This document shows positions 1-5,681 of a stretch of 7,733 nt of DNA, piece after piece (the stretch's first letter is position 1; the number at the start of each line of letters is the position of its first letter). A program made the position numbers and the translations under genes. Origin of the DNA: Burkholderiales bacterium (GTDB lineage Bacteria; Pseudomonadota; Gammaproteobacteria; Burkholderiales; Burkholderiaceae_C); contig SYDB01000137.1 in the NCBI GenBank assembly GCA_005786815.1, positions 1-7,733 of the forward strand, given 5' to 3'. Under the pieces are notes generated by a model, which saw only the letters and a program-made list of their open reading frames with translations, was not told where the DNA came from and did no database searches.

Positions 1-480
1 CACACGAACTAAATTGGCATCGGTCATGGGCGTGAGCGGATGGTGTTGCATGCCAGATTCGTTGAGCAATACATCGCCGACAAACAAATAGCCTTTAAAA
101 ACCGTGCGTCCGTTATCTGGAAACGCAGGGGTTGCGATAGTGAAGTCAGTTTGCAGCGCATGCATCAGGGCTTCCGTGACAGGCCCAATATTGCCTTGTG
201 CCGTGCTATCAAAGGTGGAGCAATATTTGAAATAAATCTGTTGGGCGCCTTGGCCTTGCAACCACTGCAAGGCTTGCAGCGATTGGTCGATAGCATCTTG
301 CGGCGCAATCGTGCGCGATTTCAAAGCAACGACTACGGCGTCTACTTCAGCCGAAAGGGGGGCATTAGGAACACCAATTGTTTGGACCACGCGCATACCC
401 GCACGAACCAAGTTGTTGGCTAAATCGGTAGCGCCAGTGAAGTCGTCGGCAATGCAGCCTAGTAGAGGAGGTTTGGACAT
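1..480 (-). CDS. otnK: 3-oxo-tetronate kinase OtnK (four-carbon acid sugar kinase family), N-terminal part
   Basis: Partial gene: 160 codons are visible from the ATG at 480 and the frame stays open to the left edge, so the C-terminal part (family length is about 420 residues) lies outside. The N-terminal domain carries the family signature ADDFTGATD at residues 11-19, which helps bind the acid sugar substrate, and a second conserved block KYCSTFDSTAQGNIGP at 85-100. Family members of the OtnK type phosphorylate 3-oxo-tetronate with ATP to the 4-phosphate, which is then decarboxylated to dihydroxyacetone phosphate; this is a cytoplasmic step in D-erythronate and L-threonate breakdown. The start codon follows the ltnD stop codon directly (TAAATG on the minus strand) and has only a weak Shine-Dalgarno sequence, so translation is probably coupled to ltnD. 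The exact substrate (erythronate or threonate branch) is inferred from the neighbour. Confidence 0.88.
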   Translation of the reverse strand, partial: MSKPPLLGCIADDFTGATDLANNLVRAGMRVVQTIGVPNAPLSAEVDAVVVALKSRTIAPQDAIDQSLQALQWLQGQGAQQIYFKYCSTFDSTAQGNIGPVTEALMHALQTDFTIATPAFPDNGRTVFKGYLFVGDVLLNESGMQHHPLTPMTDANLVRV

Positions 481-1398
481 TTATTTTTTCGCTTGCGGCA
501 ATTCAATGCCAGGGAATATTTTGATCACTGCGCTGTCGTCTTCTTTGGCAAAACCAGCAGTCGAAGCTTGCATAAACATTTGGTGCGCAGTGCTCGAAAG
601 TGGCAGCGGAAATTTACTAGCGCGCGCCATGTCCAACACAAGCCCCAAATCTTTCACAAAAATATCAACAGCAGATAGAGGCGTGTAGTCTGCAGCTAGC
701 ACGTGGGCCATGCGGTTTTCAAACATCCAACTGTTACCAGCGCTGTGGGTGATCACATCGTACAAAGCATCTGGATTGACGCCTTCGCGCAAACCGAGCG
801 CCATGGCTTCAGCGGCAGCCGCAATGTGCACGCCCGCTAACAATTGGTTGATGATCTTGACTTTGCTCCCAGCCCCAGCATGGTCGCCCAATTTGTAGAC
901 CTTGCCCGCCATCGCATGCAACATGGCCTCGCACTTCGCATAGGCGGCCTGTTTAGCGGCCGTCATCATCGTCATCTCGCCACTAGCCGCTTTGGCTGCG
1001 CCACCGGAGATGGGGGCGTCTACATAGTGAAGTCCGAGTTTTTCTAACTTAGCCTCCAGGGCCACCGACCAATTAGGGTCGACGGTGGAGCACATCACAA
1101 ACACACTACCTGTGCGCATACTGGCGGCGCATCCTGTACCGTCGCCATTGGGGCCGAACAACACGGCTTCGGTCTGAGCCGAATTGACCACGACGCTCAC
1201 CACCACGTCGCATGCTGCTCCGAGTTCAGCGACGCTTTTGCAGGCGCGGCCGCCATCTTTGGCAAAAGTGTCTGCGACTTCCTGGCGTACATCGAAGACA
1301 TGCAGGTCGTAGCCCGCACGGCGCAAAGAGGCAGCCATGCCGGAGCCCATGGCGCCTAAACCGATAAGGCCGACTTTGGTGGAGTTTGGGGAGGTCAT
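481..1398 (-). CDS. ltnD: L-threonate dehydrogenase LtnD (beta-hydroxyacid dehydrogenase family)
   Basis: Complete 305-residue NAD-dependent beta-hydroxyacid dehydrogenase, usual length for the family (290-305). The N-terminal Rossmann fold shows GLIGLGAMGSGMA with GxGxxG glycines at residues 13, 15 and 18. The substrate loop DAPISGG is at 127-133, and the catalytic lysine is K181 in GAGSKVKIINQ, with N184 nearby. Related enzymes include 3-hydroxyisobutyrate dehydrogenase and tartronate semialdehyde reductase. The L-threonate assignment (oxidation to 2-oxo-tetronate) rests on the directly following otnK, the usual LtnD-OtnK pairing. The start at 1398 is supported by AAGGCG six bases upstream. 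It is the first visible gene of the minus-strand operon, reading out of the 1399-1787 gap. Dehydrogenase family is certain; substrate is likely but inferred. Confidence 0.85.
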   Translation of the reverse strand: MTSPNSTKVGLIGLGAMGSGMAASLRRAGYDLHVFDVRQEVADTFAKDGGRACKSVAELGAACDVVVSVVVNSAQTEAVLFGPNGDGTGCAASMRTGSVFVMCSTVDPNWSVALEAKLEKLGLHYVDAPISGGAAKAASGEMTMMTAAKQAAYAKCEAMLHAMAGKVYKLGDHAGAGSKVKIINQLLAGVHIAAAAEAMALGLREGVNPDALYDVITHSAGNSWMFENRMAHVLAADYTPLSAVDIFVKDLGLVLDMARASKFPLPLSSTAHQMFMQASTAGFAKEDDSAVIKIFPGIELPQAKK

Positions 1399-1405
1399 TT
1401 AATAC

Positions 1406-1421
1406 GCCTTTAGGCCTTTAG
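1406..1421 (-). repeat. tandem 8-bp repeat containing the ltnD ribosome binding site
   Basis: GCCTTTAG occurs twice head to tail on the plus strand (1406-1413 and 1414-1421). On the minus strand this gives two copies of an AAAGGC-type Shine-Dalgarno core, the proximal one (AAGGCG) six bases from the ltnD ATG and the other eight bases further upstream. A duplicated ribosome binding site could affect ltnD translation; that effect is inference. Confidence 0.4.
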
Positions 1422-1502
1422 GAATAGGAATCAGAAGTTCCCTTTGAAGTTGGTCGAGGCTAGTCGAGTTGTCAAGGGCTTTGTGCCTGGTGGGGGCTCG
1501 CA

Positions 1503-1518
1503 AAATTGTTGACAGTTT
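1503..1518. promoter_or_regulatory. near-palindrome overlapping a perfect -35 hexamer, possible operator
   Basis: AAATTGTT followed by GACAGTTT forms a 16-base inverted repeat in which 6 of 8 positions pair. It overlaps a perfect plus-strand TTGACA (1509-1514), but no good -10 hexamer is seen at the normal spacing (TTCAAG at 1532-1537). Such a site between divergent operons could bind a regulator of the threonate genes. No regulator gene is visible in the window, so function is speculative. Confidence 0.25.
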
Positions 1519-1539
1519 AAAGTACCCTTTATTCAAGCT

Positions 1540-1710
1540 AAACGACGTTACACCTTGAACGGCAAGACGCAAATGACCAATTTACGCCTTGCTGCTCGCG
1601 CGCGAAGTCGGTCACTTTGGTTTTAGATTTGTAAATAAGTTGGGTGCTCGAGGATTAGGAAGCACCTTCAGAAATTCACCTAAGTCTATGCTTTGCATAG
1701 ATTTTTTTTT
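1540..1710 (+). ncRNA. candidate structured small RNA (unrecognised family)
   Basis: The stretch folds locally into several hairpins on paper. Bases 1562-1574 pair with 1580-1592 (11 of 13 pairs, loop GACCA). A perfect 10-base palindrome TCGCGCGCGA lies at 1596-1605. GGTGCT (1643-1648) pairs with AGCACC (1661-1666). The series ends in a stem-loop plus T-tract at 1682-1710. A terminator-like structure on the plus strand here has no upstream plus-strand gene to serve, which is the main argument for a separate transcript. The 5' end is a guess based on the TTGACA at 1509; the -10 is weak. No known RNA family was recognised. It could instead be a structured but untranscribed regulatory region. 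Confidence 0.3.
1682..1710 (+). terminator. terminator-like stem-loop followed by nine T's
   Basis: CTATGC (1686-1691), loop TTT and GCATAG (1695-1700) form a 6-bp perfect stem, extendable to 10 pairs with one G-U wobble (1682-1691 with 1695-1704). It runs directly into T's at 1702-1710. The stem is AT-rich and so not very stable. On the opposite strand no T-tract follows, so it is oriented to the plus strand. It would also shield the bactofilin promoter from read-through. Confidence 0.45.
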
Positions 1711-1748
1711 ACATTTAAACAACAAAAAAATCAACTATCAGGCATTTT

Positions 1749-1764
1749 TGGCACTTTGTTTGCT
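1749..1764 (+). promoter_or_regulatory. sigma-54 (RpoN) type -24/-12 promoter for the bactofilin operon
   Basis: TGGCAC (1749-1754), five bases, then TTGCT (1760-1764) matches the sigma-54 consensus TGGCAC-N5-TTGCW exactly, with the GG and GC pairs 12 bases apart as required. The predicted transcription start is about 1775, giving a leader of only about 13 bases that still includes the AAGGAG ribosome binding site. A partial IHF-like site (AATCAA at 1729-1734 with an A-tract before it, but a poor 3' half) lies just upstream. The same place also reads as an extended -10 for sigma-70, TGCTAAAAT at 1761-1769, with no matching -35, and it would give nearly the same start. Sequence alone cannot decide between the two. 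Confidence 0.5.
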
Positions 1765-1776
1765 AAAATTTTGTGC

Positions 1777-1782
1777 AAGGAG
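1777..1782 (+). promoter_or_regulatory. ribosome binding site that fixes the bactofilin start
   Basis: AAGGAG lies five bases before the ATG at 1788. It overlaps the in-frame GTG at 1773, so that GTG is not the start; the protein begins MSNQSESLES. Confidence 0.8.
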
Positions 1783-1787
1783 TCCAT

Positions 1788-2159
1788 ATGTCTAACCAAT
1801 CAGAATCACTCGAAAGCGTCGTCATTGGCGACGGCGTTGTCGTCAAAGGCACTTTCACTGTCCCATCCAAGGCCATCATCAATGGCGTGATCGAAGGTGA
1901 CTTGACTGCAGAAGAGGTGCTGATTGGCCCAACCGGCCGCATCACCGGTCGCGTCTCGGCCAAGGTGATCGACGTGCGTGGACAGCTGCACAACACCATC
2001 ATCAGCGAAAAGAGTTTGATCGTGCGCGCCACTGGCAAGATCGCCGGCAAGGTGCAGTACGCTGAAATCGAAATCGAAAAGGGTGGCGAAATCGAAGGTA
2101 CGCTCAGCCAAAACGCTGACGGTCCTGCGATTCAAGTCGGTACCTTACCTGCGGCCTAA
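1788..2159 (+). CDS. bactofilin family cytoskeletal protein (first copy)
   Basis: 123-residue bactofilin (polymer-forming cytoskeletal protein family, formerly DUF583). From about residue 10 to 107 it shows the repeating beta-helix pattern of alternating hydrophobic residues and turn glycines, for example VVIGDGVVVKGTF, NGVIEGDLTAEEVLIGPTG and IVRATGKIAGKVQYAEIEIEKGGEIEGTL. Termini are short and there is no membrane segment. Bactofilins polymerise without nucleotide at the inner face of the membrane and act as scaffolds for wall enzymes or for chromosome and stalk proteins. The start at 1788 is chosen from the AAGGAG site. It is the first gene of a four-gene unit, 14 bases before the M23 peptidase gene, and sits directly behind the sigma-54 type element. 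The family call is firm; the role in wall shaping is inferred from the neighbours. Confidence 0.93.
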   Translation: MSNQSESLESVVIGDGVVVKGTFTVPSKAIINGVIEGDLTAEEVLIGPTGRITGRVSAKVIDVRGQLHNTIISEKSLIVRATGKIAGKVQYAEIEIEKGGEIEGTLSQNADGPAIQVGTLPAA

Positions 2160-2173
2160 TTTACCAGCGGGTC

Positions 2174-3217
2174 ATGCGGTTTAACCGAATCCTTAAAAGT
2201 ATCCCTTTGGTGCCAGGTTTGGTCGTCAAGGGATGGACGCGCCAGTACGAAGATGCGCGCATCATCTTGGAGCAAAACGGCGATTTGCACTACCTCAATA
2301 TCAGTGCGCGCATCCAAAGCTTCTTAGTGCGTGGCGGCATTTTGGCAACCGGCGTGATGCTGATATCAATCGGCATCTTGCTTGTTACCAGCATTGGTTT
2401 AATGGTGAGCCGTTCCAAGTTGGAGCGTTCCCATGAAGAGGTGTACCGTGCTTTGCTCAGTAGCGTGTCGGACAACGACAACCCAGAGCGTTTGAGCATG
2501 TCAGAAGAGCAAATGGTGTCTTTGGCCCAAACCATCCGTGACCGCGATATGAGTATTCGCCGTTTTGTCGACACATCTATGGTGGCTGTGGCGCAAGAGA
2601 ACGTGACTATGAAGTCGCAACTTGAATCCTCTGGCCTGACCGAAAAAATAGTCAAGATCATTCAGCAAAACTCTGCCAACGGAGGCTACGCGCTGGAAGA
2701 CGATGTCAAGGACAACCCTTTGCTGCGCGGCAAAGTAGCGGAAGAACTCTCTAGCAACCGCGGCATGCGCGAGGTGATGTACTCCTTGCCAAGTTCTATG
2801 CCTGTGCCCAATTACAGCGTATCCTCTGACTTTGGCATTCGCCGTCATCCTATTTCTGGGCAAACACATTTCCACACGGGTGTTGATTTGCTGAGCCAAA
2901 CTGGCGAAGAGAAGGTACATCCCGTCAAGCCTGGAGTGGTGGTGTTAGCGGAGTTTCAACCGCAGCTTGGAAATACCGTCGTTGTGCGTCACACCAACGG
3001 AGTTGAGTCCTTGTATGGGCATATGGCTAACTTGCAAGTTAAGCTCGGAGAGAAAGTCACACTTGAGGCAGTATTGGGCAACATTGGCAACACAGGATCT
3101 TCCTCTACAGGAAAACATTTACATTTAGAAATTTTAATTGGCGGTTATCCTGTCAATCCCCAGAAAGTTATTCGGACGGCACAATATGTTCAACAAATCC
3201 AAAACCAACAACGTTAA
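2174..3217 (+). CDS. membrane-anchored M23 (LytM-type) peptidoglycan endopeptidase
   Basis: 347-residue protein. Residues 1-52 form a basic, probably cytoplasmic segment; one transmembrane helix lies at about 53-78; residues 80-160 are charged and helical, possibly coiled-coil; the LytM/M23 domain covers about 212-335. The zinc and catalytic residues are present: H234 and D238 in HTGVD, H283 in YGHM, and H315 and H317 in STGKHLHLE. It is therefore likely to be an active endopeptidase that cuts peptide cross-links in the periplasm, not a degenerate activator of the EnvC/NlpD kind. The architecture matches the M23 peptidases that pair with bactofilins in other bacteria, where the cytoplasmic N-terminus contacts the bactofilin. 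It lies between two bactofilin genes, and its 3' end overlaps the second by 32 bases. The ATG at 2174 has only a weak ribosome binding site, which suggests coupling to the first gene. Confidence 0.92.
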   Translation: MRFNRILKSIPLVPGLVVKGWTRQYEDARIILEQNGDLHYLNISARIQSFLVRGGILATGVMLISIGILLVTSIGLMVSRSKLERSHEEVYRALLSSVSDNDNPERLSMSEEQMVSLAQTIRDRDMSIRRFVDTSMVAVAQENVTMKSQLESSGLTEKIVKIIQQNSANGGYALEDDVKDNPLLRGKVAEELSSNRGMREVMYSLPSSMPVPNYSVSSDFGIRRHPISGQTHFHTGVDLLSQTGEEKVHPVKPGVVVLAEFQPQLGNTVVVRHTNGVESLYGHMANLQVKLGEKVTLEAVLGNIGNTGSSSTGKHLHLEILIGGYPVNPQKVIRTAQYVQQIQNQQR

Positions 3218-3662
3218 TCCTCCGAAGGATGAACCTGTCACAAATCCTGTTGAGGACAAAGAAATGGCGTCAGAAGCCCCTGAAAATACTGCACCTACAC
3301 CTCCTGCCACTGTTGCCAGAGGCAGCATGATGGACATGATCACCACTACTGCGAGCAAGCCTTCTATCCTGAGTGAAGGCTTCTCCTTCCGCGGCGAAAT
3401 CGCTGCCAAAGGTGCGATCCATGTGGAAGGCGCACTCAACGGCCAAATTCAAGTTGATGAACTCACCATTGGAGCACGCGGCCAAGTCGAGGGTGTTGTC
3501 ACTTGCAGCAGTTTGCACATCAAAGGCAAGTTCTCTGGAACGGCTACTTGTAACGAGTTGATCGTCACATCTTCTGCGTCAGTCGATGGCCATGTGGTCT
3601 ATCAAACTTTGTCAGTCCAAAAAGGCGCATCTATCAAAGGCGAACTCTTGTTGGTCAAGTAA
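3186..3662 (+). CDS. bactofilin family cytoskeletal protein (second copy)
   Basis: 158-residue bactofilin. Residues 1-60 are polar, rich in Pro, Glu, Asn and Thr and probably disordered. The beta-helix core runs from about 61 to 155, with the repeating pattern FSFRGEIAAKGAIHVEGALNG, LTIGARGQVEGVV and LHIKGKFSGTATCNELIV. There is no membrane segment. The core is clearly related to the first bactofilin but differs in its long N-terminal extension, so the two are not recent duplicates. The ATG at 3186, preceded by GGACGG at a six-base distance, lies inside the end of the M23 gene (32-base overlap in another frame); an in-frame TTG at 3138 is less likely. The stop codon abuts the ATG of the next gene. 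Possible roles are co-polymerisation with the first bactofilin or recruitment of a different partner. Confidence 0.92.
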   Translation: MFNKSKTNNVNPPKDEPVTNPVEDKEMASEAPENTAPTPPATVARGSMMDMITTTASKPSILSEGFSFRGEIAAKGAIHVEGALNGQIQVDELTIGARGQVEGVVTCSSLHIKGKFSGTATCNELIVTSSASVDGHVVYQTLSVQKGASIKGELLLVK

Positions 3663-4529
3663 ATGGACAACCACATCCCACAAATCAACGGTGCGCTTTT
3701 ACGTATGCGCCGCGAAGAACTGGGGTGGGCCTTGGCAGATCTAGCCACTCGCGCTTGTTTATCTAACAAACAGGTCAAACAAATTGAAGAGGGCGGTACC
3801 AGCTCTTTTTATAGTGAAACAGTCAAAGTCACCGCCGCTAAAAAAGTAGGCGGCATATTGGGTTTGCCGGCACAATCTGTGTTTGTGGTCGAAGAACCTG
3901 AAGTTGTGGTGAACGAGCCAGCAAGCCTAGACGGCATGACACCGCATACAAGCGACGATTTACATGCAGACCCCTCAGGAAGTGACAAAGCGCATACTGA
4001 CCCACCTGCTGCCACTGGCCAATATTCCAACGACAGCAATGCGAGCCAAAAAGACATGGCTTCTTCCGCTGCTAAGCCCTATCTCAAATCACCGTCTATT
4101 GAAACGTCAGTGATTCAAAAATCAACGAATTCAGCCTTGGACAGCGAAGACAAGCCCAAGTCTAAAAATTCTTTGTGGTTTATCATTGCTTTATTTGCTG
4201 CTGCCTTGGGCTTGGCGGCTGTCATGCAAAAACCCGCACCAACTCCTCCGGTTGAACCTCCGCCTCCTCTCCAAGTGTTGCCATCTGAGCAACCTGAACC
4301 TGCAGCTTCTGCGCCTGCGATTTCAACAGCCCCTTCGATAACATCGACTCCATCGATTGCCCCAAATAACGCGCCCGTAAACGTGGTACCTGCTGCCCGT
4401 CCTGCGGTTGTAGTGACACCTGCATCTGCTCCATCTGCTTCGCAGTTACCTGCTAGTTCAACGGCGTCCTCTGCGCCAGCAACAACCCAAACGGCACCAG
4501 TAGAACCTTCTGCGAGCAAACCTCAGTAA
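3663..4529 (+). CDS. RodZ-like protein: N-terminal helix-turn-helix, one transmembrane segment, Pro/Ala/Ser-rich tail
   Basis: 288 residues. The N-terminus (about 8-75) resembles the helix-turn-helix domain of RodZ and related proteins: LLRMRREELGWALADLA, then SNKQVKQIEEG, then KVGGILGLP. In RodZ this domain binds the MreB cytoskeleton, not DNA. A polar linker (about 80-168) leads to one transmembrane helix at about 170-188, followed by roughly 100 residues of low-complexity Pro/Ala/Ser/Thr sequence that should be periplasmic. The folded C-terminal domain of classical RodZ (DUF4115) is not seen. The gene starts directly after the bactofilin stop (TAAATG) without a good ribosome binding site, so coupling is likely. 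By position it is a candidate membrane partner of the bactofilins or the M23 enzyme. Role is inferred; a transcription factor is less likely given the membrane helix. Confidence 0.75.
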   Translation: MDNHIPQINGALLRMRREELGWALADLATRACLSNKQVKQIEEGGTSSFYSETVKVTAAKKVGGILGLPAQSVFVVEEPEVVVNEPASLDGMTPHTSDDLHADPSGSDKAHTDPPAATGQYSNDSNASQKDMASSAAKPYLKSPSIETSVIQKSTNSALDSEDKPKSKNSLWFIIALFAAALGLAAVMQKPAPTPPVEPPPPLQVLPSEQPEPAASAPAISTAPSITSTPSIAPNNAPVNVVPAARPAVVVTPASAPSASQLPASSTASSAPATTQTAPVEPSASKPQ

Positions 4530-4537
4530 CGTTGAAT

Positions 4538-4560
4538 GCGCTCCTCTTAAACAGGAGCGC
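4538..4560. terminator. hairpin between convergent genes, likely shared terminator
   Basis: GCGCTCCT (4538-4545) and AGGAGCGC (4553-4560) form a perfect 8-bp GC-rich stem with a 7-base loop, nine bases after the RodZ-like stop codon and between convergent genes. No clean T-tract follows on either strand, so it may act as a bidirectional block or RNA 3'-end stabiliser more than as a classical intrinsic terminator. A second small inverted repeat GCGTT/AACGC (4581-4594) overlaps the hemH stop codon. Confidence 0.5.
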
Positions 4561-4586
4561 CAGATCATTAATTATTAAATGCGTTT

Positions 4587-5681
4587 TTAAACGCCGCCAC
4601 GAGATATTGCTTCGCTGCGGCTAATTGCTAGCGTACTCGTATCAGGCGCAACTAAGGACCAACCTGCAAGATGCATAGATGCAATCGCGTGCATTGCTTC
4701 AATCCAAGCTGGGTTGTCGTTCAAGCAAGGGATATAGTGGAACTGCTCGCCACCCGCGTGCATAAACGCTTCTTGCGCTTCTTGCGCAATTTCTTCTAAA
4801 GTTTCTAAACAGTCGCTGGTAAAGCCTGGGCAGATCAGATCTACTTTTTTCACGCCTTGCTCCGCCAACGCAATCAAGGTGGGCTCGGTATAGGGTTCTA
4901 GCCATTTCGCTTTACCAAAGCGAGATTGGAAGGTCACGATGTATTGCGATTTGTTGAGCCCCAAGGCCTCTCCAAGTAAACGCGCTGTTTTGTAGCACTC
5001 GCAGTGGTAAGGGTCGCCCAAATGCAGCGTGCGCTCAGGCACGCCATGAAAACTCATGACCAAACGCTCGCTTTGACCGTGCTCAGCCCAATGCGCACGC
5101 ACTTGTTGCGCTAAAGCGGTGATGTAGGCGGGGTGGTCGTGGTAGTGGTTGATAAACCGGAACTCGGGCAACAAGCGGGTGCGATGCCCCCATGTGTAGA
5201 CCGCGTCAAACACGCTGGCGGTGGTGGTGCCTGAATATTGCGGATAAGCTGGCATCACCAAGACACGGGTAAAGCCCTCGGCTTTCAGGGCATCGAGTTG
5301 TGACGCCATCGACGGATTGCCGTAGCGCATGGCATAGCGCACGCGCACCTGTTCATTGCGTTGGGCAAATGCGGCGTCCAAGGCTTGGGCTTGGCGTTCG
5401 GTCCAGATCTTGAGTGGCGAGCCTTCAGCCGTCCAAATACTGGCGTATTTCAAGGCCGACTTGGCGGGACGGATACGCAAAATAATGCCGTGCAAGATGA
5501 GCATCCAGACCAAACGTGGGATTTCGACCACACGGTGGTCGCTTAAAAACTCGCCCAAATAGCGACGCAAGGCGCTGGCGGTTGGGGCGTCAGGCGTACC
5601 GAGGTTACAAAACAACACAGCGGTGCGCGGGGTTTGGCCGTGGCTAAAAGGCGGCTCTTGGGCGAAGGGAGGTTGGAGCAT
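4587..5681 (-). CDS. hemH: ferrochelatase HemH
   Basis: 364-residue ferrochelatase, normal for the proteobacterial family. It inserts ferrous iron into protoporphyrin IX to make protoheme, the last step of the protoporphyrin-dependent heme pathway. The signature LVMSFHGVPERTLHLGDPY (207-225) contains the catalytic histidine H212. TFQSRFG (250-256) and CPGFTSDCLETLEEI (284-298, with conserved E293) are the other diagnostic blocks. NLGTPDAPT near the N-terminus and VVEIPRLVW are also typical. The ATG at 5681 is preferred (MLQPPFAQEP), with AGGCGAG upstream; the frame is open further upstream to 5774, but that extension is basic, unlike family members, and would overlap the HAD gene. The start codon overlaps that of the divergent HAD gene in the tetranucleotide CATG. 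No convincing promoter was recognised; it must lie within the HAD coding region. Confidence 0.95.
   Translation of the reverse strand: MLQPPFAQEPPFSHGQTPRTAVLFCNLGTPDAPTASALRRYLGEFLSDHRVVEIPRLVWMLILHGIILRIRPAKSALKYASIWTAEGSPLKIWTERQAQALDAAFAQRNEQVRVRYAMRYGNPSMASQLDALKAEGFTRVLVMPAYPQYSGTTTASVFDAVYTWGHRTRLLPEFRFINHYHDHPAYITALAQQVRAHWAEHGQSERLVMSFHGVPERTLHLGDPYHCECYKTARLLGEALGLNKSQYIVTFQSRFGKAKWLEPYTEPTLIALAEQGVKKVDLICPGFTSDCLETLEEIAQEAQEAFMHAGGEQFHYIPCLNDNPAWIEAMHAIASMHLAGWSLVAPDTSTLAISRSEAISRGGV

Larger units (their letters stand above)
1399..1787. other. divergent intergenic region between ltnD and the bactofilin gene
   Basis: This 389-base stretch separates the minus-strand threonate operon from the plus-strand bactofilin operon and must contain promoters for both. 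No convincing protein-coding gene was found: the open frames in it lack a ribosome binding site and recognisable protein features. It contains, in order, the duplicated ltnD ribosome binding site, a TTGACA on the minus strand (1475-1470), a near-palindrome with TTGACA on the plus strand (1503-1518), several hairpins (1562-1592, 1643-1666, 1682-1700), a T-tract, an AT-rich stretch, and the sigma-54 type element in front of the bactofilin gene. Confidence 0.7.

Noticed and set aside
1773..1787. Upstream GTG start adding five residues to the first bactofilin
   Set aside because: The AAGGAG ribosome binding site lies inside this extension and points to the ATG at 1788.
1589..1795. Open frame of 68 codons in the intergenic gap
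   Set aside because: It lacks a ribosome binding site and recognisable protein features, spans hairpins and a T-tract, and runs into the bactofilin start; it looks like chance.
2290..2920. Minus-strand open frames inside the M23 gene
   Set aside because: They lie opposite a well-supported gene with catalytic motifs and show no protein-family features.
3138..3185. Upstream TTG start for the second bactofilin
   Set aside because: It would add 16 residues unlike bactofilins and deepen the overlap with the M23 gene; the ATG at 3186 is simpler.
4115..4519. Long antisense open frame opposite the RodZ-like gene tail
   Set aside because: It is the mirror of Pro/Ala/Ser/Thr-rich codons, giving a Gly/Ala/Val-rich product with no features.
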